A stretch of 33,470 nucleotides of DNA from JBQCEE01 sp051960575 (GCF_051960575.1 NZ_JBQCEE010000389.1:1-33470), one strand, 5' to 3'. Positions 23,281 to 32,074 are shown, counted from the stretch's first letter. Program-made: numbers and translations. Notes: generated from the sequence alone by a model not told the origin.

Positions 23281-23640
23281 ATGGCGTTGGAAGCGATCGC
23301 CGCACTCAGCGGCGTCAGCGGCATGAGCAGCGCGTCCGGCCTGGCCGGTGCGAGCGGCCTCGGGCCCGCCGCCGGACTGTCCGGCCCGTCGGCCGCCGCG
23401 GCGCCGGGCGCCACCTCGGGCACCGACTTCGCCGGCGTGCTCGGTCAGGGCTTCGACGCGGTCCAGGCGACGCAGTCGCGCGCTGACAGCCTCGCCGTCC
23501 AGGCCGCCACCGGCACGCTGACCGACCCGTCGCAGCTCACCATCGCCGCCACGCAGGCGTCGCTGATGACCTCGCTCGCCACGACCATCGAGTCCAAGGC
23601 CGTCCAGGCGTTCAACCAGATCATGAGCATGCAGGCCTGA
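23281..23640 (+). CDS. fliE: Flagellar hook-basal body protein FliE
   Basis: Links the MS ring to the rod; first substrate of the export apparatus. Of 119 residues, the first 50 are an Ala/Gly/Ser-rich leader (LSGVSGMSSASGLAGASGL). The conserved part is DFAGVLGQGFDAVQATQSRADSLAVQAATGTLTDPSQLTIAATQASLMTSLATTIESKAVQAFNQIMSMQA. It ends in the family's v-x-e-A-l-x-x-s-l-q-l-t-v-q-v-r-n-K-v-v-e-A-Y-q-e-I-m-x-M-q-v. The stop overlaps the fliF start (TGATG). Confidence 0.93.
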   Translation: MALEAIAALSGVSGMSSASGLAGASGLGPAAGLSGPSAAAAPGATSGTDFAGVLGQGFDAVQATQSRADSLAVQAATGTLTDPSQLTIAATQASLMTSLATTIESKAVQAFNQIMSMQA

Positions 23641-25244
23641 TGAAGACGCAGATCACCGACACCAGCAAGAAGCTGTGGAACGACTTCCGCGGCTTCCCGA
23701 TCGGCCAGCAGATCGTCGTCGGCGTCGCCCTCGTCGCCCTCGTCGTCGGCGGGTTGATCTACACCATGTGGACACCGTCCGCGACGTACGCGCCGCTGTA
23801 CACGAACCTGGCGCCGACGGACGCGAGCGCCATCATCGACAAGCTCAACGCCAGTGGTACCCCGTACCAGCTGGCCGCGGCGGGCACCGAGATCGACGTG
23901 CCGCAGGACAAGGTCTACTCGGCGCGCCTCACCGTCAGCGCGGCGGGCCTGCCGTCGTCCGGCCAGACCGGCTACGCCCTGCTCGACAAGGAGGGCGTGA
24001 CGACGTCCGACTTCAAGCAGCAGGTCGACTACCAGCGGGCGGTCGAGGGCGAACTGGCCCGGACGATCCAGTCGATCCAGGGCGTCACGGCGGCGTCCGT
24101 GCACCTCGCCATCCCGCAGCAGACCGTCTTCAACGACAGCTCGAGCAAGCCGACGGCGTCGGTGCTGCTCACCGTCGCGCCCGGCACGACGCTCACCACC
24201 CAGCAGGTGCAGTCGGTGGTGTACCTCGTCAGCTCCGCGGTGCCGAACATGGTGCCGGGCGGCGTCACCGTGGCCGACTCCAATGGCAACGTGCTGTCCG
24301 CGCCGGGCAGCGGCGTGACCGACGCCGCCGCGACCTCGACGCAGGTGCAGGCCACGCAGGCGAAGAACAACGAACTGCAGACCTCGCTGCAGGCGATGCT
24401 CGACCGGCTCGTCGGCCCGAACCACGCGACGGTGACGGTCAACTCGACGCTGAACTTCGACCAGACGCAGACGCAGACCACGACGCCGACGTACAACAAG
24501 AACGCCCCGCCGCTGTCGGTGCAGACCAAGACCGAGACCTACCAGGGCGGCAAGAACCCCGGTGGCACCCTCGGCACCGGCGGCACCACCGCCGGCGGCA
24601 CCACGGTCACCGGCGGCGGCAGCTACAAGAACACCGAGACCACGCAGGACAACTCGGTGGGCAAGCAGACGACCTCAACGGTTGTTGCACCGGGCGGCGT
24701 GAAGCAGCTGTCGATCGCCGTGATGCTCGACAGCAACGTCAAGGGCGTCAACACCGCGGCGATCACGAACCTGATCAAGTCGGGCGCCGGCTTCAACGCC
24801 GCGCGCGGCGACCAGCTGTCGGTGCAGGCCCTGCCGTTCGACCAGACCTCGGCGAAGGCCGACGCGCAGGCGACGGCGGCCTCGCTCGCCGCACAGAAGG
24901 CGCAGCAGGCCCACGACGACCTGATGAGCATGATCCGCCAGGGCTCGATCGTCGGCGTCGTCCTGCTCGTGCTGCTGGTGGCCTGGCTGTCGAACCGCAA
25001 GCGTCTCAAGGCGCTGAAGGCCGCGGCGGCCGACGATGACGACGAGGACGAGGACGAGGACATCGACGACGACGACTTCCTGATGCCGCGCGGCGGCACC
25101 ACGGTGCACCGCCCGGCGCCGGTCGAGGACGCCGCCATGCTCGCCGAGATGCAGGAGGCCGCGGCCCGCCGCAAGGCCTTCATCTCCCTCGCCGAGGAGC
25201 AGCCGGACGACGTCGCCCGGGTGCTGTCCGGCTGGCTGAGCTGA
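23640..25244 (+). CDS. fliF: Flagellar MS-ring protein FliF
   Basis: Membrane ring protein of 534 residues. TM1 is near residues 22-42 (GQQIVVGVALVALVVGGLIY) and TM2 near 436-455 (SIVGVVLLVLLVAWLSN). Between them is the YscJ/FliF periplasmic region (YAPLYTNLAPTDASAIIDKLNASGTPYQLAAAGTEIDVPQDKVYSARLTVSAAGLP, then GYALLDKEGVTTSDFKQQVDYQRAVEGELARTIQSIQGVTAASVHLAIPQQTVF). After it comes the FliF C domain with a Gly/Thr-rich linker. The cytosolic tail starts with a run of about 14 acidic residues within 16 (near 464-480). It ends in FISLAEEQPDDVARVLSGWLS, the short FliG-binding helix. Translationally coupled to fliE. Confidence 0.97.
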   Translation: MKTQITDTSKKLWNDFRGFPIGQQIVVGVALVALVVGGLIYTMWTPSATYAPLYTNLAPTDASAIIDKLNASGTPYQLAAAGTEIDVPQDKVYSARLTVSAAGLPSSGQTGYALLDKEGVTTSDFKQQVDYQRAVEGELARTIQSIQGVTAASVHLAIPQQTVFNDSSSKPTASVLLTVAPGTTLTTQQVQSVVYLVSSAVPNMVPGGVTVADSNGNVLSAPGSGVTDAAATSTQVQATQAKNNELQTSLQAMLDRLVGPNHATVTVNSTLNFDQTQTQTTTPTYNKNAPPLSVQTKTETYQGGKNPGGTLGTGGTTAGGTTVTGGGSYKNTETTQDNSVGKQTTSTVVAPGGVKQLSIAVMLDSNVKGVNTAAITNLIKSGAGFNAARGDQLSVQALPFDQTSAKADAQATAASLAAQKAQQAHDDLMSMIRQGSIVGVVLLVLLVAWLSNRKRLKALKAAAADDDDEDEDEDIDDDDFLMPRGGTTVHRPAPVEDAAMLAEMQEAAARRKAFISLAEEQPDDVARVLSGWLS

Positions 25245-25263
25245 CGAGAGGAGTCGTTGCACC

Positions 25264-26349
25264 ATGACCTCCGCCACCGTCGTCCTGCCGACGCCGGCCT
25301 CGTCCGCGTCGACCGAGGTCGACGTCGTCCGTCCTGACCCGTTGCAGGGCATGACCAACCGCCAGAAGGCGGCCGTGCTCGTGCTGCAGCTGGGCAAGGA
25401 GGAGTCGGCCCGCGTGCTGGGCCGCCTCACCGACTACCAGCTCGAGGACCTCTCGGCCGAGATCGCCCGCATCGGCAACGTCTCCGGCGAGGTCTCGGCC
25501 GCCGTCATCGCCGAGTTCGCCGGCCTGATGAGCATGGGCAGCCCGGGATCGACCCGCGGCGGCATGGAGATGGCGCGCGACCTGCTGTTCGCGACCCTCG
25601 GCCCCGAGCGGGCGCAGGAGATGCTCGACCGGCTCGCGCAGAGCTTCGTCGAGCTGCCGTTCGCGTTCATGCAGAACCTCGACCCGCGCCAGATCATCTC
25701 GTTCCTGTCGGACGAGCACCCGCAGACCGCCGCCCTCGTGCTGGCGCACCTGCCCGTGTCCCTGGCCTCGCACGTGCTCGGCGGTTTCGACCGCGAGAAG
25801 CAGGCCGAGGTCGCGCACCGCATCGCCGTCATGGACCGCACCTCGCCGGACCTCATCCGGGCGATCGAGTCCACCCTGCAGCGCCGGCTCTCGTCGCTCG
25901 GCGTGGCCAGCGAACTGTCGGTCGTCGGCGGTCTGCAGCCGCTCGTCGACATCATCAACCGCAGCGACCGCGGCACCGAGAAGCTCATCCTCGAGGGCCT
26001 CGAGCAGCGCGACCCCGCACTGGCCGAGCAGATCCGCGCGCAGATGTTCATGTTCGAGGACATCGTGCACCTGGACGACAAGGCCATCCAGCTCATCCTG
26101 CGGCAGGTGCAGACCACCGACCTCGCCACGGCGCTCAAGGGTGTCGCCGACGCGGTGCGCGACAAGATCATGCGCAACATGTCGGGCCGCGCGGCCGAGA
26201 ACCTGGTCGAGGAGCTCGAGATGATGGGTCCGGTGCGCCTCAACGTCGTCGAGGAGGCCCAGACCGGCATCGTCCGCGTGATCCGCCAGCTCGAGGAGTC
26301 GGGCCAGATCGTGGTGGGACGAGGTGACGAGGATGCCTTCGTCGCCTGA
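25264..26349 (+). CDS. fliG: Flagellar motor switch protein FliG
   Basis: Rotor/switch protein of 361 residues. FliG_N begins after a 29-residue unrelated leader (MTNRQKAAVLVLQLGKEESARVLGRLTDYQLEDLSAEIARIGNV). FliG_M contains the EHPQT motif (SDEHPQTAALVLAHLPVSLASHVL). The C-terminal domain has MFMFEDIVHLDDKAIQLILRQV, the MFxF turn, followed by the torque helix with charged residues, DAVRDKIMRNMSGRAAENLVEELEMMGPVRLNVVEEAQTGIVRVIRQLEESGQIVV. The ATG at 25264 has GAGAGGAG upstream; the ATG at residue 30 is an alternative start. Overlaps the start of fliH by 17 nt. Confidence 0.97.
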   Translation: MTSATVVLPTPASSASTEVDVVRPDPLQGMTNRQKAAVLVLQLGKEESARVLGRLTDYQLEDLSAEIARIGNVSGEVSAAVIAEFAGLMSMGSPGSTRGGMEMARDLLFATLGPERAQEMLDRLAQSFVELPFAFMQNLDPRQIISFLSDEHPQTAALVLAHLPVSLASHVLGGFDREKQAEVAHRIAVMDRTSPDLIRAIESTLQRRLSSLGVASELSVVGGLQPLVDIINRSDRGTEKLILEGLEQRDPALAEQIRAQMFMFEDIVHLDDKAIQLILRQVQTTDLATALKGVADAVRDKIMRNMSGRAAENLVEELEMMGPVRLNVVEEAQTGIVRVIRQLEESGQIVVGRGDEDAFVA

Positions 26350-27175
26350 CCCGCAGCCGCACGTGCTGCCCGACCTCGGGTCCGTCGCACAGCCGATGCC
26401 GCTGGAGGACCTGTCGGCACCCGGCACCGTCGCGCCGGCGCCGTCGGACGACGTGCTCGCCTGCCGTCCGCTCGACGAGCTCGCGCCCCGCCGCACCACG
26501 CGCCGCGCGGCGCCGCACCTGTTCGAGGTCGCGTCGCAGCGCGCGGGTACCGACGCCGAGTCGGCGCCCGAGCGCACGGCAGCCCAAGCGGCCGGCTACG
26601 CCGCGGGCTGGGCGAACGGCATGCGCGCCGCGAAGGCGGTCATGGCCGGCGAGGCCGCTGCCGCCCGGGACGCGGCTCAACAGGCGTTGCGTGCCGCCGA
26701 GGCGCGTCGCGCGTCGGCCTTCGCCGCCCTCGACGCGGCCGCGGCCCGACTCGAACGCAGCGTCGCCCCGAGTGCCGAACGACTGACCGACGAGGTACTT
26801 TCGGCTGCCTACGCCATCGCAGAGGCCCTGGTCGGGCATGACCTTCGTACCGATCCTGAGCGCGCCCAGCACGTGCTGGCTCATGTGCTGGCACTGACGC
26901 CCGATCACGAGGAAGTGATCGTGCGCCTCTCCCCCGTCGACTTCGCGACGCTGACGGCCGAAGGGGCCCCGCCGCGCATGGGCCGGCCGGTGCGCCTCGT
27001 CGCCGACCCGGTGCTGCAGCCCGGCGACGCCGTCGCCGTCAGCGGCGCGACCAACGTGGACGCGCGCATCACGGCCGGGCTCGCCCGCATCCGACTGGCC
27101 CTCGGCCTGAACGGCAGCCTCAACGGCAGTGGAGCCGTGGGAGCGTCCGACGTCATCGGTGGCGCCGCATGCTGA
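26333..27175 (+). CDS. fliH: Flagellar export ATPase stator protein FliH
   Basis: Peripheral stator that tethers the FliI ATPase, 280 residues. The ATG at 26333 has GAGGTG 6 nt upstream; a GTG at 26324 would add three residues. After a poorly conserved 80-residue N-terminus comes the FliH/YscL-type helix (AQAAGYAAGWANGMRAAKAVMAGEAAAARDAAQQALRAAEARRASAFAALDAAAARLERS) with GYxxGWxxG-like glycine repeats. The globular C-terminus follows (LTDEVLSAAYAIAEALVGHDLRTDP...VIVRLSPVDFATL...VRLVADPVLQPGDAVAVSGATNVDARITAGLARIRLALG). It overlaps fliI by 7 nt. Recognised by these patterns and position. Confidence 0.88.
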   Translation: MPSSPDPQPHVLPDLGSVAQPMPLEDLSAPGTVAPAPSDDVLACRPLDELAPRRTTRRAAPHLFEVASQRAGTDAESAPERTAAQAAGYAAGWANGMRAAKAVMAGEAAAARDAAQQALRAAEARRASAFAALDAAAARLERSVAPSAERLTDEVLSAAYAIAEALVGHDLRTDPERAQHVLAHVLALTPDHEEVIVRLSPVDFATLTAEGAPPRMGRPVRLVADPVLQPGDAVAVSGATNVDARITAGLARIRLALGLNGSLNGSGAVGASDVIGGAAC

Positions 27176-28488
27176 ACCTGCTCGACCGCGTCGACGGTGC
27201 CGTCGGCGCCGCCGTGGCCGCCGGCCGCCCGCTCGTCTGTGGACGCGTGGAGCAGGTGCGCGGCCTGGCGGCGACGGTGTCCGGCGTCCCGGCGCGCGTC
27301 GGCGACCTCGTGCGCATCGGCGGACACACCTCGCTCGACGCGGAGGTCGTGTCGGTCGACGGCGCCACGGCGACGTGCATGCCGCTCGGCCCGGTGACCG
27401 GCATCGGCGTCGGCGACGTGGTCGTCGGCACCGGCGGCCCGATGACCATCGCGGTCGGCGACGACCTGCTCGGACGCGTGCTCGACGGGCTCGGCCGTCC
27501 GCTCGACGGCAGCGACCTGCCCGCCGGCCTCGCCCGGGTCAGCGTCGAGGCCGCGCCGCCGCACGCCCTGGCGCGGCAGCGCATCCGCCGCCCGCTCGGT
27601 ATCGGTGTGCGCGCGATCGACACCATGACGCCGGTCGGCGTCGGGCAGCGCATGGGCATCTTCGCGGGCTCCGGCGTCGGCAAGTCCAGCCTGCTCTCGA
27701 TGATCACGCGCGGCACCGCGGCCGACGTCACCGTGCTCGCGCTCGTCGGCGAGCGCGGCCGTGAGGTGCTCGAGTTCCTCGAGGACGACCTCGGCCCCGA
27801 GGGGCTGCGCAACGCGGTCGTCGTGGTCGCGACCTCCGACCAGCCGCCGATGGTGCGCCTGCGGGCCGCGTTCGTCGCCACCCGCATCGCCGAGCACTTC
27901 CGCGACGAGGGCAAGGACGTGCTGCTCATGATGGACAGCCTCACCCGGCTGGCCATGGCGCAGCGCGAGATCGGCCTGTCGGCCGGCGAGCCGCCGACCA
28001 CGCGCGGCTACCCGCCCACGACGTTCGCCATGCTGCCGCGGCTGCTCGAGCGAGCCGGCGCCGGCGCCACCGGCTCGATCACCGGGCTGTACACCGTGCT
28101 CGTCGAGGGCGACGACCACAACGAGCCCGTCGCCGACGCCGCGCGCTCGATCCTCGACGGCCACATCGTGCTCGACCGGCACCTCGCCCACGCGGGCCAC
28201 TTCCCCAGCATCGACGTGCTGCAGTCGGTCTCGCGGGTGGCGCCGTTCGTGACCACGCCCGACCAGCAGGCGATCGCCCGCGACGCCCGCCGGTTCCTGG
28301 CGGCCCGCCGCGAGGTCAAGGAACTCGTCGAGATCGGCGCCTACGCGCACGGCAGCAACCCGGTGGCCGACGAGGCCCTGGCGCGCTGGCCCGCGCTCGA
28401 GGCGTTCCTGCAGCAGGACCGGCACGACCTGACCCCGACCGAGCACTCGTGGATCGTCCTGCGGCAGGTGGTCGGCCATGGCGCGTAA
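27169..28488 (+). CDS. fliI: Flagellum-specific ATPase FliI
   Basis: Export-apparatus ATPase homologous to F1-beta, 439 residues. Walker A AGSGVGKS (166-173), GERGREV (194-200), Walker B VLLMMDS (251-257) and GEPPTTRGYPPTTFAMLPRLLERAG (from 273) are all intact. The N-terminal beta domain has RVEQVRGLAATVSGVPARVGDLVRI, and the C-terminus has FLQQDRHDLTPTEHSWIVLRQVV. The motif GITGLYTVLVEGDDHNEPVADAARSILDGHIVLDR is diagnostic of FliI among T3SS ATPases. It overlaps fliJ by 11 nt. Cys68 near the N-terminus is not conserved as far as known. Confidence 0.97.
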   Translation: MLNLLDRVDGAVGAAVAAGRPLVCGRVEQVRGLAATVSGVPARVGDLVRIGGHTSLDAEVVSVDGATATCMPLGPVTGIGVGDVVVGTGGPMTIAVGDDLLGRVLDGLGRPLDGSDLPAGLARVSVEAAPPHALARQRIRRPLGIGVRAIDTMTPVGVGQRMGIFAGSGVGKSSLLSMITRGTAADVTVLALVGERGREVLEFLEDDLGPEGLRNAVVVVATSDQPPMVRLRAAFVATRIAEHFRDEGKDVLLMMDSLTRLAMAQREIGLSAGEPPTTRGYPPTTFAMLPRLLERAGAGATGSITGLYTVLVEGDDHNEPVADAARSILDGHIVLDRHLAHAGHFPSIDVLQSVSRVAPFVTTPDQQAIARDARRFLAARREVKELVEIGAYAHGSNPVADEALARWPALEAFLQQDRHDLTPTEHSWIVLRQVVGHGA

Positions 28489-28915
28489 GGGTTGGATCTA
28501 CCAGCTGCTGCGCGCGCGGCAGGCGCAGGAGGACGTCGCCAAGCAGCGCCGCACCGCCGCCGAGATCACCGCCCGCCGCGCCCGCGCGACGCTGCGGTAC
28601 GAGGCCGACCGGCTCTCGGTCATGGGCGAGGACCTGCAGCACCGCACGGTGTCGGCGTTCCTCGCGTCGTCCGCCGCGCTGCACGCCGCCGCTGCGACGC
28701 ACGCGGCGGCCGAGCGCCAGGCCGAGCTGAGCGCCCGCGCGGCCGAGGACCGGCGCGCGGAACTGCGTGCCGCCGCCCGCGCCCGGCGCACCATCGAACA
28801 ACTGCACGAGCGGCACCTCGCCGAGGAGCGCGCGGCGGCCCAGGCGGCCGAGCAGCGCGAGCTCGACGAGATCGCCGCCACCCGTCGGCCCGGCCTCGGG
28901 CAGGAGCTCACATGA
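28478..28915 (+). CDS. fliJ: Flagellar export protein FliJ
   Basis: Cytosolic coiled-coil protein of 145 residues that inserts in the FliI hexamer. The sequence is almost one long helix, rich in Arg/Ala/Glu (ARKGWIYQLLRARQAQEDVAKQRRTAAEITARRARATLRYEADRL...ARRTIEQLHERHLAEERAAAQAAEQRELDEIAATRR). The last block has the LxExxxxxxxxxExxxxxQxELDEI(A)xxR pattern typical of FliJ. Position directly after fliI with overlap supports the call. It overlaps the hydrolase gene by 4 nt (ATGA). Confidence 0.9.
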   Translation: MARKGWIYQLLRARQAQEDVAKQRRTAAEITARRARATLRYEADRLSVMGEDLQHRTVSAFLASSAALHAAAATHAAAERQAELSARAAEDRRAELRAAARARRTIEQLHERHLAEERAAAQAAEQRELDEIAATRRPGLGQELT

Positions 28916-29934
28916 CCGCCCCCGTGGCGACCGACCTCACCTCGGTGATGTCCCGCATCAGCAGCATCCAGGCCATGATGGCCTCCCTCGCCGCGCCCGC
29001 CGTCACGAGCGGCGGCACCGCGAGCGCTGCAGCGACCCCGGCCACCGCCAGCGCCAGCGCGTTCGCGTCGACCCTGTCGTCGTCGGTGTCGTCGGTCAGC
29101 GGGGTCGCACCCGTCGCCGGCTCGACCGGCGTGACCGGCACCGACGTGGTGAACCAGGCGAAGACCTGGCTCGGCACGCCGTACGTGTGGGGCGGTGAGT
29201 CGCGCTCGGGCATCGACTGCTCGGGGCTGGTGCAGGCCACGTACCAGTCGCTCGGCATCTCGCTGCCGCGTGTGGCGGCCGACCAGGCCAGGCAGGGCAC
29301 GGCGGTGCCGTCGCTCACCCAGGCCCAGCCGGGCGACCTGCTGGCCTTCGGCGACCCGGCCTACCACATCGCGATCTACCTGGGGAACAACCAGATGATC
29401 GAGTCGCCCGAGCCCGGCAAGACCGTGCACATCACCGACGTCTACCAGACGCCGAGCGCCATCCGCCGCATCGTGGGCACGGAGTCCGCCCAGGCGGCCA
29501 CCGCCGCCGACACACGGTCGACGGCGGCGCTCGAGGCGGCCGGCATCAGCCCGCGCGTCGCCGCCTACGCCGACCAGTTCGCCGCGGCCGAGAGCCAGTA
29601 CCAGCTGCCCGCCGGCCTGCTCGCCGCCGTGTGCCAGCAGGAGTCGGGCGGCAACCCGAACGCCGTCAGCCCGGCCGGCGCCCAGGGACTCATGCAGCTC
29701 ATGCCGTCGACCGCGGCCGGCATGGGTGTCAATGCCTTCGACCCGGGCCAGGCGATCACCGCCGCGGCACGGATCCTGCACGGCAACCTCTCCGAGTTCG
29801 GCTCGGTGCCGCTCGCACTCGCGGCCTACAACGCCGGTGGAGGCGCGGTGCGTCAGTACGGCGGCGTCCCGCCGTACACCGAGACGCAGAACTACGTCCG
29901 TTCCATCACTGCGATGTGGGAGGCCGGCGGATGA
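28912..29934 (+). CDS. Bifunctional peptidoglycan hydrolase: NlpC/P60 endopeptidase + SLT lytic transglycosylase
   Basis: A 340-residue wall hydrolase in the flagellar operon, where FlgJ or a lone lytic transglycosylase is often found. After a 75-residue low-complexity leader (no classical signal peptide), NlpC/P60 spans about 76-187: Cys103 in GIDCSGLVQATYQS, His152 in AYHIAIYLGN, third polar residue in HITDVYQ. The SLT domain spans about 210-335: Glu244 in CQQESGGNPNAVSPAGAQGLMQLMPSTA, then LALAAYNAGGGAVRQYGGVPPYTETQNYV. Active sites look intact. Lacking a signal peptide, it may be exported through the flagellar apparatus and open the wall for the rod; this is inferred. It overlaps fliJ and a 21-codon ORF at its ends. 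Confidence 0.92.
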   Translation: MTAPVATDLTSVMSRISSIQAMMASLAAPAVTSGGTASAAATPATASASAFASTLSSSVSSVSGVAPVAGSTGVTGTDVVNQAKTWLGTPYVWGGESRSGIDCSGLVQATYQSLGISLPRVAADQARQGTAVPSLTQAQPGDLLAFGDPAYHIAIYLGNNQMIESPEPGKTVHITDVYQTPSAIRRIVGTESAQAATAADTRSTAALEAAGISPRVAAYADQFAAAESQYQLPAGLLAAVCQQESGGNPNAVSPAGAQGLMQLMPSTAAGMGVNAFDPGQAITAAARILHGNLSEFGSVPLALAAYNAGGGAVRQYGGVPPYTETQNYVRSITAMWEAGG

Positions 29935-29996
29935 TCACACCCCACGAAATCGCTCCGCACAAGACGCTCCACGATTCCGCGGGGGCCCCGAGATGA
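29931..29996 (+). CDS. 21-codon small ORF between hydrolase gene and fliK
   Basis: ATG 29931 overlaps the hydrolase stop by 4 nt and its own TGA overlaps the fliK ATG by 4 nt. GGAGG (29919-29923) gives a good ribosome site with 7-nt spacing. The product would be a histidine-containing 21-residue peptide (starts MITPHEIAPH). It may be a true small protein, or only a coupling leader that lets ribosomes reach fliK, whose own ribosome site is weak. No family is known. Confidence 0.5.
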   Translation: MITPHEIAPHKTLHDSAGAPR

Positions 29997-32065
29997 GCGC
30001 CCCCCTGCTCCCGGGTGTCGCCACGCCCACGCCGTCCGACCCGCACGCCGCGACGCGTGGACGCGGTCGGGGCGCGACGTCCGCCGACCCGACGGCCGGC
30101 ATCGACTTCGCCGCGCTGCTGCTCGCCCTGCCGGTCACGCCGACGGTGCCCGCCACCGGCGGCACCCCGGCGCCCGCGCACCCGGGCCGCGGAGCACACC
30201 CGGCCGCGGCCGATGACGCGATCGACGCGCTCGCCGCCGCAACCGCGGCCGGGACCGCGTCGCCGACCGCCGGCGCGACGCCCACCGCCCTTCCGGCCGG
30301 CGCCCTGCCGACCACGGCGGCGACGCCGCCGGGCACGGCGGCGACCGTCGCTGCGGCAGGCATGATCGCGGCGGCCGCCATGCCGAACGCGGCGCAGCCG
30401 ATGCCCTCAACAATCGTTGCAGGCCCTGCTGCCACCACACAGACCGGCCCGGACGCGCCGGTGCGCACCGGCTCGGCGCCGATGCCGACCCCGATCCTTG
30501 CGCCTGCACCGTCGGCGCAGGCGTTCGACGCCGTCGACCCGGCCGCCCGCGCCGCCGCACCGATGGGACGGCAGGTTGCGAGCGGTCCGTCGGCGGTCGC
30601 CGCGCCCGTCTCGGCGACCCCGAGTGCGGTCGACACCTACCTCGACGCGACGCCGACCGCCGCACCGTCGACCGCTGCGGCGGCGCAGCCGGCCCCGGCC
30701 GCGGTCACGCCGCCGGCCACTGCCGCACCGCGCTCGGCCGCGCCGACGACACCGGTGCCCGGCCCGATGGCGCCGGTCGCGGCACCTGCCCCGCTGCCCG
30801 GCCACCTGCAGCGACCGCTGCTGCCGACTTCATCCGATGCCCCGCACGCCGCGGCAGCCGCGACGGCGGCGACTGTGACGAGTGTGGCGACTGCCGCGAC
30901 CAACTCGCAGCCGCGGGCGACGAGCGCGCCCCGACCGGGCCCGATGACCGGCCCGTCGGTCAGCGCACCGACGCTGCAGCCGACGAGCGTCGCGACACCG
31001 CTGGTCGCACAGGCGCCGCAGATGACCGCGCCGACCGGCTCGGCCGTCCGCGAGGCGCTCGCCCGGCCGTTGCTGCACCCCATAGCACCGAGCACGTCGG
31101 CCGCGTCGAGCACCGCGACGCCCGATCCGACCACTGCCACCCCGCCGGTCGTGACCAACGCCGCGGCCGGCGACCCCGGGGCGCCGCCCAGCGCCGCCGC
31201 CCAGCCGTTCGACGCCGCCGTGCTGACGTCCCTGGCGACCGCGACGACCGCGGCGACCGCGACGACCGCGGCCACCGCGACGACCCGTCCGTCGCTCAGC
31301 CCGACGCCGGCACGCAACGACGACCGCCCGCTCGCCCCGATCCTCGGGACGTCGTCCGGCCGCGCCGCCGAGTTCGCCGGGCGGCTGCACCACGGCGTCA
31401 CCCGGCTCACGGGCGACCGGGCCGACGGCCCGGTGTCGAGCTGGGCGCAGGCCGCCGAGCACGCGGCCCTCGACGCCGACGAGCCGGCAGCGTCGGCCAC
31501 CGGTCCCCGCCCGACACCTGCCGCCGCGTCGAGCACGCCGACCGCGCCGACCGCGCCCGCCACGGCGGCGCCGATCGTCGCAGCACCGCAGCCGCAGCCG
31601 ATGCCGGCGCCAGCCGCGGTCGACGCCCCGGCGCCGGTGACCGGGCCGGAGCCACGACCCGAGCTGCCGATCGTCAGCGCCCTCACCAAACTGCGCGGGC
31701 GCGATGGCGAGCACGAGCTCACGATCGAGCTCCACCCTGCCGAACTTGGTGCCGTGAGTGTGCGCGCGACGATCCACGACGGTGCGATCACCGTGTCGCT
31801 GCACTGCGCCGAACCGGCTGCCCAGGCCGCCGTGACCGCGTCCCTGTCGACGCTGCACGGCGAACTGCAGTCCGGCGGCTTCACCGGTGTCGACGTGTCC
31901 GTCGGCTCCGGGCAGCAGCAGGCGGCGCCCGGCGGGGGCCAGCCCGGCCACTCCGGCGCATCGCACGCCGACCAGCGCGGGGGCCGGCCGACGCCGGGCG
32001 ACACCCCCGACCGCGCCCACCGTCCCTCCGTCACCGTCGACCGCGGTCTCGACCGCTGGCTGTAA
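29993..32065 (+). CDS. fliK: Flagellar hook-length control protein FliK
   Basis: Molecular ruler of the hook and export-specificity switch, 690 residues, large for the family (about 400). Residues 1-540 are an extremely Ala/Pro/Thr-rich, low-complexity chain with (ATATTA)3 repeats. Such a flexible chain suits a ruler. The conserved Flg_hook domain is at the C-terminus: KLRGRDGEHELTIELHPAELGAVSVRATIHDGAITVSLHCAEPAAQAAVTASLSTLHGELQSGGFTGVDVSVG, with the LxPxxLGxVxVxxxxxxgxxxvxf pattern of FliK. The start ATG 29993 has only GGGGG nearby, so coupling to the 21-codon ORF may matter. Followed by flgD. Confidence 0.9.
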   Translation: MSAPLLPGVATPTPSDPHAATRGRGRGATSADPTAGIDFAALLLALPVTPTVPATGGTPAPAHPGRGAHPAAADDAIDALAAATAAGTASPTAGATPTALPAGALPTTAATPPGTAATVAAAGMIAAAAMPNAAQPMPSTIVAGPAATTQTGPDAPVRTGSAPMPTPILAPAPSAQAFDAVDPAARAAAPMGRQVASGPSAVAAPVSATPSAVDTYLDATPTAAPSTAAAAQPAPAAVTPPATAAPRSAAPTTPVPGPMAPVAAPAPLPGHLQRPLLPTSSDAPHAAAAATAATVTSVATAATNSQPRATSAPRPGPMTGPSVSAPTLQPTSVATPLVAQAPQMTAPTGSAVREALARPLLHPIAPSTSAASSTATPDPTTATPPVVTNAAAGDPGAPPSAAAQPFDAAVLTSLATATTAATATTAATATTRPSLSPTPARNDDRPLAPILGTSSGRAAEFAGRLHHGVTRLTGDRADGPVSSWAQAAEHAALDADEPAASATGPRPTPAAASSTPTAPTAPATAAPIVAAPQPQPMPAPAAVDAPAPVTGPEPRPELPIVSALTKLRGRDGEHELTIELHPAELGAVSVRATIHDGAITVSLHCAEPAAQAAVTASLSTLHGELQSGGFTGVDVSVGSGQQQAAPGGGQPGHSGASHADQRGGRPTPGDTPDRAHRPSVTVDRGLDRWL
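31235..31288 (+). repeat. 18-bp tandem repeat in fliK
   Basis: GCGACCGCGACGACCGCG occurs twice exactly (31235-31252, 31253-31270), followed by a degenerate third copy (31271-31288). It encodes ATATTA repeats, which can change length by slippage without breaking frame. Confidence 0.8.
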
Positions 32066-32074
32066 GGAGCACCC

